NCBI RefSeq assembly: GCF_040685555.1
Contig: NZ_JBFBIK010000022.1
Location: 1 to 64,000 of the forward strand
From: Sphaerisporangium sp040685555
Lineage (GTDB): Bacteria > Actinomycetota > Actinomycetes > Streptosporangiales > Streptosporangiaceae
Length of the DNA stretch: 64,000 nucleotides
Direction of reading: 5' to 3'
Positions within the stretch are counted from its first letter, which is position 1, and each line of letters starts with the position of its first letter. The translations under genes were made by a program, and so were the position numbers. Below the pieces are notes generated by a model. It did not search any database, was not told where the DNA came from, and worked only from the letters and a program-made list of their open reading frames with translations. Of the stretch, positions 8,010-16,997 are shown in pieces.

Positions 8010-8626
8010 TCGCTGACGGCCCCGGTACTGCTGGGAGCTGACGGCCCTGAGAGGGAGACCCTGTCGAGGATGGGTCCTGGACGAGGGCGTACGGTGAGCG
8101 GTGCCCCTTGACGATGTCCGCCAGGGAAGGCGTAGACCAAGAACGTGTAGACCATGGGTAGCGGCGCCGGTGCTGGCCCGGTCCGCCGACCCCTGACTGC
8201 TGTGATTGGGGATATGCCGGGACCGGAGGAGTCAGACCACGCGCCCGGCGACATGAGTCGCCCGGTCGGTAACGCGCATAGTCCGCCGGGCGATGCGCAG
8301 TCAGGTGACCAAATCTTATGGTTCGGTGGGCGATCAGTGGTCGGGTGACCAACCTTGTAGTGCACTGGGCGACGTAGTCCGGTGGGCCATGGGTGGTCGG
8401 GGTTTGTGTGAAACGTGTGGCTCCGGCGTACGGGTTGGGCCACGCGGCCGTCAGACCGGGAACATACGTCGCGGATTTCGCGATGCCTCGGTGTCAACGT
8501 ACGAACAGAGGGCAGCGCCTAGGGGAAGAGAGGGTTACAAGCAGGAGTGCATGTCACGAACTTCGCATTTCAGCCCGTACCCCTTACTCTTCTCTGCGGA
8601 CCGTCCCCGCACATCTGGAGAACGAC
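8010..8626. other. Long intergenic region upstream of the phosphate uptake pair
   Basis: Over 600 bases without a supported gene. The main structure is the imperfect tandem repeat at 8244-8400. A short ORF at 8551-8652 with CAGGAG just upstream overlaps the start of the DUF47 gene and could be a leader ORF, but I see no conservation evidence for it. Confidence 0.5.
8244..8400 (+). repeat. Imperfect ~40-bp tandem repeat, about four units
   Basis: Units begin at about 8246, 8288, 8328 and 8367 with GGGCGA or a close variant. The second and third share GGGCGAT followed by TCxGGTGACCAA. The first and last are more diverged. The function is unknown; it could be a multi-site operator for the downstream transporter genes. 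Confidence 0.55.
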
Positions 8627-9244
8627 GTGCGCCTGCGTCTCACGCCTCGTGAGGACAGCTATTACGACTTGTTCGCCGACTCGGCGAACAACCTCGTCAC
8701 CGCATCCCGTCTACTGGTGGAGATCATCAGTGACGGCTCGGACAGGGAAGCCCTGGCCGAGAAGATGCGTGCCTGCGAGCACGCGGGCGACGAGCGTACT
8801 CACGCGATCATGAACCGTCTCAACGAGAGCTTCATCACGCCCTTCGACCGCGAGGACATCTATCGTCTCGCGTCGAATCTCGACGACGTGATGGACTACA
8901 TGGAGGCCGCCGCCGATCTCATCGGCCTCTACCAGATCGACCACCTCCCGAAGGAGGTCGTTCGCCAGGTAGAGGTGCTGGAGCGGGCCGCGGAGCTGAC
9001 CGCCGACGCCATGCCCCGGCTCCGGTCGATGAGCAACCTCAACGAGTACTGGATCGAGATCAATCGCCTGGAGAACCAGGCCGACCAGGTCTACCGACGC
9101 CTGCTCGCCAAGCTCTTCGGTGGTGAGTACGACGCTCTCACCGTCATGAAGATGAAGGAGGTCATCGACCAGCTGGAGATGGCCGCCGACGCCTTCGAGC
9201 ACGTGGCGAACACGATCGAGTCGATCGCGGTCAAGGAAAGCTAA
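8627..9244 (+). CDS. DUF47 PhoU-like protein (Pit accessory)
   Basis: 205 residues, all helical, of the DUF47/TIGR00153 PhoU-like family that accompanies low-affinity Pit phosphate transporters. Visible features are paired acidic helices such as EHAGDERTHAI and NRLENQADQVYRRLL, with the E/DxxxD metal-cluster pattern of PhoU folds. GTG 8627 is chosen because GGAG sits 6 nt upstream; the longer open frame starting at 8393 has an unlikely N-terminus. The stop TAA abuts the GTG of the transporter gene, so the two are translationally coupled. Confidence 0.9.
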   Translation: MRLRLTPREDSYYDLFADSANNLVTASRLLVEIISDGSDREALAEKMRACEHAGDERTHAIMNRLNESFITPFDREDIYRLASNLDDVMDYMEAAADLIGLYQIDHLPKEVVRQVEVLERAAELTADAMPRLRSMSNLNEYWIEINRLENQADQVYRRLLAKLFGGEYDALTVMKMKEVIDQLEMAADAFEHVANTIESIAVKES

Positions 9245-10243
9245 GTGGAGCTCGCACTTGTCATCGGCGTCATCGCCATAGCCCTGGTCTTCGACTACAC
9301 CAACGGCTTCCACGACGCCGCGAACGCGATCGCGACCTCGGTCTCGACCCGCGCTCTCACCCCCCGTGCCGCGCTCTTCATGGCGGCCGCGATGAACTTC
9401 GTCGGTGCGCACATCAGCACCGAGGTCGCGAGGACGGTCGGCACGGGCATCATCGAGCCGCCGACCGGCTCGCACGGCCTGGTCATCGTGGGTGCCGGCC
9501 TGATCGGCGCGATCACGTGGAATCTCATCACGTGGTACTTCGGACTTCCCTCGTCGAGCAGCCACGGGCTGATCGGCGGCCTGGTGGGGTCCGCTCTCGC
9601 CGCCTCCAGCACGATCCACTGGAGCGGAGTGGTGGAGAAGGTCGTCATTCCGATGGTCCTCTCCCCGATCGTCGGCTTCCTGCTGGGAGCCATTATCATG
9701 ATCGCGATCCTCTGGATCTTCCGGCGGGCGAACCCCCACAAGGCGGGTAAGAACTTCCGGTACGCCCAGACGGTGTCCGCCGCGGCCATGGCGCTCGGCC
9801 ATGGCCTGCAGGACGCCCAGAAGACGATGGGCGTCATCTTCCTGGCGCTCTACACCGGCGGCTACGTGGGGGCCAAGGACCCGATCCCGCAGTGGGTCAT
9901 CCTCTCCGCGGCGGCCGCGATCTCGCTGGGCACCTACTCGGGTGGCTGGCGCATCATGCGGACGCTGGGACGGCGGATCATCCACCTGACCCCCGCGCAG
10001 GGGTTCGCGGCCGAGACGGCGGCCTCCATCGTCCTCTACACGATGGCCATCGCCGCCAAGGCGCCCATCTCCACCACCCACACGATCACCAGCGCGATCA
10101 TGGGCGTCGGCGCGACCAAGCGACTGTCGGCGGTCCGGTGGGGTGTCGCGGGGAACATCATCACGGCGTGGGTTCTCACGATCCCCGCGGCGGCTCTCGT
10201 GGCCGCGCTGTCCTACTTCATCCTCCACTGGATCGTGGAGTAA
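9245..10243 (+). CDS. pit: Low-affinity inorganic phosphate transporter (PiT)
   Basis: 332-residue integral membrane protein. Both PiT signature halves are present: TNGFHDAANAIATSV near the N-terminus and GHGLQDAQKTMGVIF in the middle, with about ten hydrophobic segments around them. The family imports neutral metal-phosphate with protons. It starts at GTG 9245 immediately after the DUF47 stop. The end of the gene lies within a short tandem repeat (10235-10296). Confidence 0.95.
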   Translation: MELALVIGVIAIALVFDYTNGFHDAANAIATSVSTRALTPRAALFMAAAMNFVGAHISTEVARTVGTGIIEPPTGSHGLVIVGAGLIGAITWNLITWYFGLPSSSSHGLIGGLVGSALAASSTIHWSGVVEKVVIPMVLSPIVGFLLGAIIMIAILWIFRRANPHKAGKNFRYAQTVSAAAMALGHGLQDAQKTMGVIFLALYTGGYVGAKDPIPQWVILSAAAAISLGTYSGGWRIMRTLGRRIIHLTPAQGFAAETAASIVLYTMAIAAKAPISTTHTITSAIMGVGATKRLSAVRWGVAGNIITAWVLTIPAAALVAALSYFILHWIVE

Positions 10244-10296
10244 GCCCCGGCTCCGAGTGGAGCAAGCCCCCGGCTCCGAGTGGAGCAAGCCTCCGG
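10235..10296 (+). repeat. Short tandem repeat across the pit stop codon
   Basis: Units of 22, 23 and a partial 17 bases (10235, 10257, 10280), each beginning GTGGAG(T/C)AAGCC and continuing CCGGCTCCGA. The first unit includes the last two pit codons and the TAA; later units have CAA instead, so the stop lies only in unit one. Confidence 0.85.
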
Positions 10297-10305
10297 ATCA
10301 AGGAG

Positions 10306-13300
10306 TCAGGAGCCGCCCAGCCAGCGCTCGATGTTGTGGATGCGCTGCTCGCATTCCTGCACCTCGCGGACGTTGCCGATGGCCTCGTGCGACAGGCGCA
10401 GCGCGCGCAGCGCCTCCATCTGGCCGCTGTGGTTCCCCGTCTCGCGGTGGAGCCGCAGGTTCTCGTCGAGGTCGCGCAGCGCCCCCGCGTGATCACCCCG
10501 GTACTGCGAGATCAACCCCAGCGTGTGCCGGCACGCCGCCTGTTCCCGCAGGTCACCCGCCTCCTTGACGATCTCCAGCGCTTCCCTGGCGTACTTCTCG
10601 GCCGCGTCGGGGCGGTCCAGGGCGAGGAAGATCCGCGCCAGGTTGTTGATGGCCGACCCCTCGTACTGCCGGTCGCCCGTCTCGCGAATCGCCCGGATGG
10701 CCTGCACGGCCTTGTCCAGAGCCTGCTCCGGCCTCCCCATGCGCAGCATGATGCGCGCCATCGTGTCCAGGCCGACCCCCATGCCGTCCCCGTGCCGCTC
10801 CCGGATGGACAGCGACGTCTCGGCGGCACGGAGGGCGTCCTGCTGGAGCCCGAGCCGCGCGTACGTCCGTGCGAGGCCGCCGAGGGTGCGCGCCTCGCCC
10901 GTCGGGACGTCCAGCTCCCTCCACAGCTTCAGCGCCTGCAGGCCGTGCTGGAGGGCGTCCTCGTAGCGGGCCAGCCGCCGCATGGTCCTGGAGAGGTTCT
11001 CCAGGTCCTGCGCCTCCCCCGCCCGGTCGGCGATCTCCCTGCGGATCTCCAGCGCGAGGTTGAGGTGCTCGCGCGACTCGGCGTACCGCCCGAGCTTGAA
11101 GTACACGACGCCGATGGCCGCCCGCGCCTCCGCCTCGCCCCGCTTGTGGCCGATCTCGTGCGCGAGCCGTACGGCGCGCCAGAGGCGGGACAGGGCTTCG
11201 GCGTGGGCGCCTTCGTCGCGCAGGAGCTTGCCGAGGATGGTGAGGGTCTCGCCCTCGCCGTGCCGGTCGCCGGTGGCCCGGGAGATGCGCATCGCCTGCT
11301 CGGCGTCGCGGCGGGCCAGGTCGCGCAGGCCGAGCTGCCGGTGGATGCGCGCCAGCTCGCGGTACGGGTCGGCGGACTGCGGCTCGTCGCCGAGGTCGAG
11401 GCGCATGGCCAGGTCGATACGGAGCGACAGGGCTTGCAGCGCCCGGACGACGGCTTCGCGGGGCGCGCCCCAGAAGTAGTGCAGGCGGGCCAGGTTGAGC
11501 AGCGTCTCCGCTTCGCCGGCGCCATCCTTGATCGCCCTCCGGATGCTCAGCGCCCGCAGCGCGTGGTCCTCCGCGCTGACGTACTCGCCGAGCCTGCGCA
11601 GGTTCTGCGAGATCGTGTCGAGCGCCTCGGCCTCGCCCGCCTTGTTGTCGGCCAGGCGGTGCAGGCGCAGCGACTCCTCGGAGTGCTCGATGGCCAGGCG
11701 GTAGCGCCCGAGCACGCCGCGCACGTCGGCCAGGTTGTCCAGGGCGTTGGCCTCCCCGAGGCTGTCCCCGAGCCGCCGGAACCCCCATCGCGCGTCCTCG
11801 CCGTAGCTGAGCGCCTTGACGTTCTGGCCGATGCTGCGGTGGGCGATCGCGAGGTGGTGCAGCATCTGGGCGGTGGCGGGCCACTCGTCCACGGCCTGGG
11901 CAGATGCGAGCCCGGCCTTGTGCACGTCGATGACGTCCCTGATGTAGCCGCGGGAGGTCATGAAGTCGTACACCGCGTCCGCGAGGTTGAAGGCATAGGG
12001 GTGCAGCCCGTGCCTGGCTGCCTGGTGGGCGGCGGCGACCACGTTCCTGCGCTCGCTCTCGAACCAGGTGAAGTGCCGCTCGCGATCGGCGTCCGAGGTG
12101 GCGGGCGGCGAGACGGCGCGGTCGTGCAGGACGCGCCTCGGACGTCCGAGGGCGTCCCCGGCTCGCATGGCGGTGGCGAGATAGTGGGTCAGCAGGCGCC
12201 GGACGGCTCCTGTGCGCTCGGCCTCGCTGTCCTCCAGCAGCACGCGCTCCTTGGCGAAGACTCGCAGCAGGTCGTGCACCATGAACCGATCGGCTTCTCC
12301 GGTGTCACGCTTGCGGGCGACCAGATGCAGGCGGTCGAGCGCCCGCAGGCGGCGGAGGGTCTCGGGCACCGCCTCGTCCAGCAGCGCCGCGCAGGACTCG
12401 GCGCCGACGTCCGGGCCGGTCGTCAGGCCGAGGTAGCGGAAGGTGCGCCGAAGGTCCGGCGGGAGCGCCCGGTAGGACACCTCGAAGGCCGGCCGTACGG
12501 CCGCGCGTGGCTCGTCGTCCTGCGCCAGCTTGGACAGCCGGTCCTGGCCGTCCAGGTCGCGTACGGTGTCGGCGATCTGCTCGGCGGGGTTTTCCACCAG
12601 CTTGGCGGCGGTGATCCGCAGGGCCAGCGGCAGCATGGCGCACTGCCGTACGAGCCGGGTGGCGTCCGAGGGGTTCTCGCGGACCCGGGAGTCCCCGGGG
12701 CCGAGGACGGCGGCCATCAGCTGGACGGCCTCCTCCTCCGCCATGACGTCCAGCGCCAGCGGCTCGACGCCGTCGGCGCGGGTGAGGCCCGGTTGCCCGG
12801 CAAGCCTGGCCTGGGTGGTGACCAGCAGCAGGCACCGGTTGGAGGGCGGGATGAGGGGCCGGATCAGCTCGGGGTTCTCGCCCGCGTTCTCCACCACGAT
12901 CAGCAGCCGCCGGTCGGCGAGCCGGCGCTGGTAGGCGGCCACGAGCTCGTTCTCGTCCACCGGCATCTGGTGCCCGCTGACGCCGAGGCCGCGCAGGAGC
13001 TGCCCGACGGCCTCGGCGGTCGTCAGCGGCCGGTTGGGCGCGCCGTGCAGGTCGAGGTAGAGCTGGCCGCCGCTGAAGTGCTCGTCCTTCACCGACTGGC
13101 CCCAGTAGGTCGCGAGGGCCGACTTGCCGACCCCGGCCATGCCTTCGACGATGACCGCACGCGGGCGGTTCGCCGCCGTGACCAGGGTGTTCAGGGCGTG
13201 GATGGCGGCGCTCCTGCCGGTGAAGCAGGGCACCACCGGGGGGAGCTGCGCAGGGCCGGCACCGGTCACGGGGATCCTGATCGCGGGGACCTGCCGCTTG

Positions 13301-14073
13301 GCGGCCGTCCTGCCGGGGGTCCCGTTGGACAGGAAGGGGGCCGAGTCCCACTCGGCCGCCCACGGCCCGGCGGCGGCGCGCAGGGCGTCCATGTCCTTCA
13401 CCCGGATCGTCGATCCGTGCTGCTCGATGAGGTCGGCGTGCGGGTGGGCACAGGTGGCGCGGGAGCCCCTGGGCCGCCACACGTGGAACGCGCGGGCAAC
13501 GGCGACGCGGTCGACCCCGGCGAAGCTCGCCAGGTCGGTCTGCGTGAGCGGCGGGCCGATCACCACGCCGGTGCCGGACGGGCGTCCGAAGCGCAGGGCC
13601 AGCTCGATCAGATGGAGGGCGATCCTGGCGGGCGCGCGTACGCCGGGGCCGGGGGCGCGACGCCGGGCGACGAGCACGCGGCGGTGGCCGAGGCTCTTCA
13701 TCAGCGCGGCGCCGGCGGACAGCTCCTCGGCCAGGAAGTTCACGAACCTGTCCTTGGGCACCTGCAGTGCCCGCACGGCGGTCAGGGTCTCGATGCGCCC
13801 CCGGTGCGGCCAGTCCCAGAGGGCGAGCTCGCCCTCCAGGTGCCCGGGGCCGAAGATCTCGATGAGGGATTCGTCGCCGTCGGCCGAGCCGTACACCTCC
13901 TTGGCGTAGCCGTCGAGCAGGACGGTGACGCTGTCGGGCAGGGCGTCGCGGTCGCCGAGGGTCTCGCGGGGGGCGAACTCCCTGACCCAGCCGATGGCGT
14001 GCAGGGACTCGCGTTCGATCTGGCCGAGGAGGGACCAGAACGTGCCGGGTCCGCCGGGGTTGAAGTTGGTCAC
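10306..14073 (-). CDS. Crp-like / NB-ARC / TPR fusion regulator
   Basis: About 1255 residues. Residues 10-120 form a Crp/Fnr-type cyclic-nucleotide-binding-like domain (FGPGHLEGELALWDWP matches the phosphate-binding-cassette region), followed by a winged helix (LTQTDLASFAGVDRVAVARA). An NB-ARC/STAND ATPase then carries a P-loop GMAGVGKSA near residues 310-318 and a Walker-B-like LLIVVENAG. From about 650 to the end there are many TPR repeats (LGEANALDNLADVRGVLGRY and others). I start at GTG 14073, where GCGAGG lies about 8 nt upstream; the frame is open back to 14178. Known STAND proteins switch on when TPRs sense a ligand; here the N-terminal DNA-binding sensor makes a transcription factor likely. 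The ligand is unknown. Confidence 0.85.
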   Translation of the reverse strand: MTNFNPGGPGTFWSLLGQIERESLHAIGWVREFAPRETLGDRDALPDSVTVLLDGYAKEVYGSADGDESLIEIFGPGHLEGELALWDWPHRGRIETLTAVRALQVPKDRFVNFLAEELSAGAALMKSLGHRRVLVARRRAPGPGVRAPARIALHLIELALRFGRPSGTGVVIGPPLTQTDLASFAGVDRVAVARAFHVWRPRGSRATCAHPHADLIEQHGSTIRVKDMDALRAAAGPWAAEWDSAPFLSNGTPGRTAAKRQVPAIRIPVTGAGPAQLPPVVPCFTGRSAAIHALNTLVTAANRPRAVIVEGMAGVGKSALATYWGQSVKDEHFSGGQLYLDLHGAPNRPLTTAEAVGQLLRGLGVSGHQMPVDENELVAAYQRRLADRRLLIVVENAGENPELIRPLIPPSNRCLLLVTTQARLAGQPGLTRADGVEPLALDVMAEEEAVQLMAAVLGPGDSRVRENPSDATRLVRQCAMLPLALRITAAKLVENPAEQIADTVRDLDGQDRLSKLAQDDEPRAAVRPAFEVSYRALPPDLRRTFRYLGLTTGPDVGAESCAALLDEAVPETLRRLRALDRLHLVARKRDTGEADRFMVHDLLRVFAKERVLLEDSEAERTGAVRRLLTHYLATAMRAGDALGRPRRVLHDRAVSPPATSDADRERHFTWFESERRNVVAAAHQAARHGLHPYAFNLADAVYDFMTSRGYIRDVIDVHKAGLASAQAVDEWPATAQMLHHLAIAHRSIGQNVKALSYGEDARWGFRRLGDSLGEANALDNLADVRGVLGRYRLAIEHSEESLRLHRLADNKAGEAEALDTISQNLRRLGEYVSAEDHALRALSIRRAIKDGAGEAETLLNLARLHYFWGAPREAVVRALQALSLRIDLAMRLDLGDEPQSADPYRELARIHRQLGLRDLARRDAEQAMRISRATGDRHGEGETLTILGKLLRDEGAHAEALSRLWRAVRLAHEIGHKRGEAEARAAIGVVYFKLGRYAESREHLNLALEIRREIADRAGEAQDLENLSRTMRRLARYEDALQHGLQALKLWRELDVPTGEARTLGGLARTYARLGLQQDALRAAETSLSIRERHGDGMGVGLDTMARIMLRMGRPEQALDKAVQAIRAIRETGDRQYEGSAINNLARIFLALDRPDAAEKYAREALEIVKEAGDLREQAACRHTLGLISQYRGDHAGALRDLDENLRLHRETGNHSGQMEALRALRLSHEAIGNVREVQECEQRIHNIERWLGGS

Positions 14074-14158
14074 GTCATGCCTCGCTGTGCTTGTCGGCGG
14101 CGGGGCGGGCACGCGCCGGGGTACGCGCGCGCTTTCAGCGTGACGGTCCACTCGGAGA

Positions 14159-14184
14159 CCGGGTGTGTCAATTGACACACCCGG
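14159..14184. promoter_or_regulatory. Perfect 26-bp palindrome, Crp-like operator candidate
   Basis: Two 13-base arms, CCGGGTGTGTCAA and TTGACACACCCGG, meet with no loop. The core TGTGT-N6-ACACA is close to the Crp/Fnr plan TGTGA-N6-TCACA. It lies 86 bases upstream of the GTG of the Crp-like regulator and 7 bases beyond the mshD stop, so autoregulation is attractive. A role as mshD terminator is less likely because there is no loop or T run. Confidence 0.6.
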
Positions 14185-14191
14185 GACGGGC

Positions 14192-15118
14192 TCACTCGTG
14201 GCGGTACATGGCGTCCACGTCCCACTGGGTGAAACCGAGGGACTCGTAGAGGCGGATGGCGGAGGGGTTGTCCTCGTCGACGTAGAGCATGACCTGGGCG
14301 AGCCCGCGTGACCGCAGGTGCTCCAGGCCTGCCAGGGTCAGCGCCCGGCCGAGGCCGCTGCCCTGCTCCGCGGGGTCGACCCCCACGACGTACACCTCGC
14401 CGATCGCCTGGTGCCCGTGGGGGGCACCTGGGTCGTCGTCGCCGTGCACCTTGGTCCAGTGGAAGCCCGCGAGCTTCAGCGGGTCCCCGGAGCGGATGGC
14501 CAGGAAGAAGCCGGCCGGGTCGAACCACGGTTCCCGCTCGCGGAGCAGGAGATCGTCCATGGTCCAGGAGCCCTGCTCGGGATGGTGGGCGAAGGCGCGC
14601 GCGTTCAGCGCCAGCCACGCCTCCTCGTCGGCACCGGGCTCGAACGCGCGCAGCCGTACCCCCTCGGGCGGTTTCGCGGCGGGAAGCGGTTCGAGCAGCG
14701 AGCGGCGCATCCGCCAGAGGGAGCGCACCCGGGCGAAGCCCGTGGAGGCGGCCAGCCGGGCGGCCTCCGGGTGGTCGCCGTGCGCCCACAGGCGCAGCCG
14801 CCCGCCGCTCTCGGCGAGCGCCGCCTCGAGGAGCCGCCGGCCGAGGCCGCGCCGGCGGTGGGACGGGTGCACGACCAGCTCGCCGCTCGGACCCTCAACC
14901 TCGTCGGCCGGGTCGACGTGCGCGAAGCCCGCCAGCGTGTCATCCTCGTAGAGCAGGATGGCCCTCGCCCGGGGGCCGCCGCCGTGGCGCAGGTGAAGCA
15001 TCACCTGTTCGTTCAGGGGCCGGATCGAGTCCGCTTCGGTGGCTGCGTCGACCAAGGCGGCCACGGTGGCCACCTCCTGGTCGCCGAGCCGTTCCCGGAT
15101 GTCCACGCGCACGCTCAT
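14192..15118 (-). CDS. mshD: Mycothiol synthase
   Basis: 308 residues with two tandem GNAT acetyltransferase domains, the hallmark of MshD, which transfers acetyl from acetyl-CoA to Cys-GlcN-Ins in the last step of mycothiol synthesis. Acetyl-CoA-binding motifs are HPSHRRRGLGRRLL in the first domain and DPAEQGSGLGRAL in the second; a conserved NARAFAHHPEQG segment precedes the second. mshA for the first step is at 48592 in this window. It starts with ATG 15118. The 5'-nucleotidase gene diverges upstream. Confidence 0.93.
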   Translation of the reverse strand: MSVRVDIRERLGDQEVATVAALVDAATEADSIRPLNEQVMLHLRHGGGPRARAILLYEDDTLAGFAHVDPADEVEGPSGELVVHPSHRRRGLGRRLLEAALAESGGRLRLWAHGDHPEAARLAASTGFARVRSLWRMRRSLLEPLPAAKPPEGVRLRAFEPGADEEAWLALNARAFAHHPEQGSWTMDDLLLREREPWFDPAGFFLAIRSGDPLKLAGFHWTKVHGDDDPGAPHGHQAIGEVYVVGVDPAEQGSGLGRALTLAGLEHLRSRGLAQVMLYVDEDNPSAIRLYESLGFTQWDVDAMYRHE

Positions 15119-15167
15119 GCAGGAACTCTAATCTGGCAGAAAACGCCATCAAGTCGTGGGGCATATC

Positions 15168-15203
15168 GTTACCTCTGGTTCGTTTTATGCTGCTGTTACC
15201 TCT
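15168..15203 (+). promoter_or_regulatory. Direct repeat upstream of the 5'-nucleotidase
   Basis: GTTACCTCT occurs twice, at 15168-15176 and 15195-15203, starts 27 bases apart, ending 9 bases before the ATG at 15213. It could be a regulator site, possibly a phosphate-response element given the downstream enzyme, but it does not keep the 11-base phasing of a standard PHO box. Confidence 0.3.
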
Positions 15204-15212
15204 CTAACCTCG

Positions 15213-16931
15213 ATGGTTATGACCTCACGATCGTTCACGCGGGTCGCGGTCGCCGGCATAGTGGCGGCCACCGGCCTCGCCCTCGCCGCCGGCCCCGCGT
15301 CCGCGCACCCGAAACCTCCGAAGCCTCCTGTGACGGTGCCGGTGCGGCTCGTCTCCATCAACGACTTCCACGGCAACCTGGAGCCCCCGACCGGTTCGAG
15401 TGGCGCGATCGTCAACGAGAGCGGGACGTCCGTGCCCGCCGGCGGCGCCGCCTACCTGGCGACCCACATCAAGTCGCTGGTCAACGAGGACACCGCCGTC
15501 GTGGCGGCCGGCGACCTGATCGGCGCCTCGCCGCTGATCTCCGCCGCGTACCACGACGAGCCGACCGTCGAGCTGCTCGGCAAGCTCGGCCTTGACGTCT
15601 CCTCCGTGGGCAACCACGAGTTCGACGAGGGCCTCACCGAGCTCAAGCGCATCCAGAACGGCGGCTGCCACCCCGTCGACGGCTGCTCTCCGGCCGGGAA
15701 GTGGAAGGGCGCCAAGTACGAGTACCTCGCGGCCAACGTTCTCAAGGAGAACAACGACCGGTACGCGCTCCCGCCGGTCGCCATCAAGAAGGTCAACGGC
15801 GTCAAGGTCGGCTTCATCGGCCTGGTCACGCAGACCACGCCCACGATCGTGACCGCCTCCGGCATCGCCGGCCTGAAGTTCGACGAGGAGGTCGCGTCGG
15901 GCAACCGGGCGGCCAACCTCCTGCGGCACGCGGGCGTCAAGGCCATCGTGGCCCTCGTCCACGAGGGTGACCAGATCACCCCGAACCAGAGCCCGGACGC
16001 CTGCCCGGTCACCCCGGGTGCCGGCACCCGCATCGCCCAGGGCCTCAGCTCGGACGTCGACCTGGTGATCATGGGCCACTCGCACCAGGCCTACATCTGC
16101 AAGACCAAGGACCCCTCCGGCCAGGACCGCGTCTACACCCAGGGCTCGTCGTTCGGCCGCGTGCTGACCACGGTCGACTTCCAGGTGGACAAGAAGACGG
16201 GCGACGTCGTCCGCTCCTCGGTCGTCGCCGACAACCACGTCGTCACCCGCGACGTCACGCCGGACCCGGCGATCTCGACGTTCGTCCAGACCTGGAAGGA
16301 CAGGGTCGCGACGGTCGCCAACAAGCCGATCGGCAAGATCACGGCCGACATCGGACGCGCGGCCGGGCCCTCTGGTGAGACCACGCTCGGCGACCTGATC
16401 GCCGACGCGCAGCTGGAGAGCACGAAGACCGGCGGCAACGCCGAGATCGCGCTGATGAACCCGGGCGGTGTCCGCGCCGACCTGTCCTACGCCCAGAGCG
16501 GCTCCGAGGGCGACGGCGTGGTGACGTACGGCGAGGCCTTCACCGTGCAGCCGTTCAACAACCTCATGCAGGTCGTGACGCTGAGCGGGGCCAAGCTCGA
16601 CGCACTGCTGGAGCAGCAGTGGCAGAACGGAGGCGCGACCGTGCGCATCCTGCAGCCGTCGGCGTCCCTGACGTACACGATGGACCGGTCGCAGCCGATC
16701 GGCTCGCGGGTCTCGGACATCAAGATCAACGGGACCCCGGTCACGGACGCCCAGCAGATCAGGGTCGCCGCCAACAACTTCCTCGTCGGCGGCGGCGACG
16801 GCTTCTCCGTCTTCAAGGACGGCACCGACCTGTGGAGCGGGCCGCTGGACATCGACGCGTTCGTCGCCTACCTCGGCGCGCACTCGCCGATCGCGCCGCC
16901 GGCCGTCAACCGCATCACCGTCGCCGGCTAG
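15213..16931 (+). CDS. Secreted 5'-nucleotidase / cyclic phosphodiesterase (UshA-like)
   Basis: About 572 residues. A signal peptide is clear (basic RSFTR, then a hydrophobic core to PASA, with cleavage before HPK). The metallophosphoesterase domain shows NDFHG near residue 48, AAGDLIGASP, GNHEFDEG near 133 and GHSH near 288. The C-terminal 5'-nucleotidase domain has NPGGVRADL and GGGDGFSVF, the substrate-stacking region. The enzyme releases nucleosides and phosphate outside the cell. ATG 15213 or 15219 is the start; neither has a clear ribosome binding site, so the mRNA may be leaderless. A terminator follows, between convergent genes. Confidence 0.93.
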   Translation: MVMTSRSFTRVAVAGIVAATGLALAAGPASAHPKPPKPPVTVPVRLVSINDFHGNLEPPTGSSGAIVNESGTSVPAGGAAYLATHIKSLVNEDTAVVAAGDLIGASPLISAAYHDEPTVELLGKLGLDVSSVGNHEFDEGLTELKRIQNGGCHPVDGCSPAGKWKGAKYEYLAANVLKENNDRYALPPVAIKKVNGVKVGFIGLVTQTTPTIVTASGIAGLKFDEEVASGNRAANLLRHAGVKAIVALVHEGDQITPNQSPDACPVTPGAGTRIAQGLSSDVDLVIMGHSHQAYICKTKDPSGQDRVYTQGSSFGRVLTTVDFQVDKKTGDVVRSSVVADNHVVTRDVTPDPAISTFVQTWKDRVATVANKPIGKITADIGRAAGPSGETTLGDLIADAQLESTKTGGNAEIALMNPGGVRADLSYAQSGSEGDGVVTYGEAFTVQPFNNLMQVVTLSGAKLDALLEQQWQNGGATVRILQPSASLTYTMDRSQPIGSRVSDIKINGTPVTDAQQIRVAANNFLVGGGDGFSVFKDGTDLWSGPLDIDAFVAYLGAHSPIAPPAVNRITVAG

Positions 16932-16947
16932 GCGTCACCTGAGAAAC

Positions 16948-16986
16948 GGGGCTCGCTCTTCCGCGCCGGGCGTGGGAGCGGGCCCC
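16948..16986. terminator. Bidirectional hairpin between convergent genes
   Basis: GGGGCTCGCTC (16948-16958) pairs with GAGCGGGCCCC (16976-16986), one wobble in 11 pairs, between the 5'-nucleotidase stop and the glnR stop. Confidence 0.7.
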
Positions 16987-16997
16987 TTCTCGCGGTG

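Noticed and set aside
8551..8652. Small ORF with CAGGAG site before the DUF47 gene
   Set aside because: Composition is not protein-like beyond a few codons and it overlaps the real start out of frame; kept only as a note.
10306..14073. FxsT-type TPR protein of an Fxs RiPP system
   Set aside because: NB-ARC and TPR fit, but the Crp-like N-terminus and location next to mshD do not, and no Fxs enzyme is nearby.
9892..14175. Plus-strand open frame of 1427 codons opposite the large regulator
   Set aside because: Shadow of the Crp/NB-ARC/TPR gene: the minus strand has clear domains and the plus translation is low-complexity without any motif.
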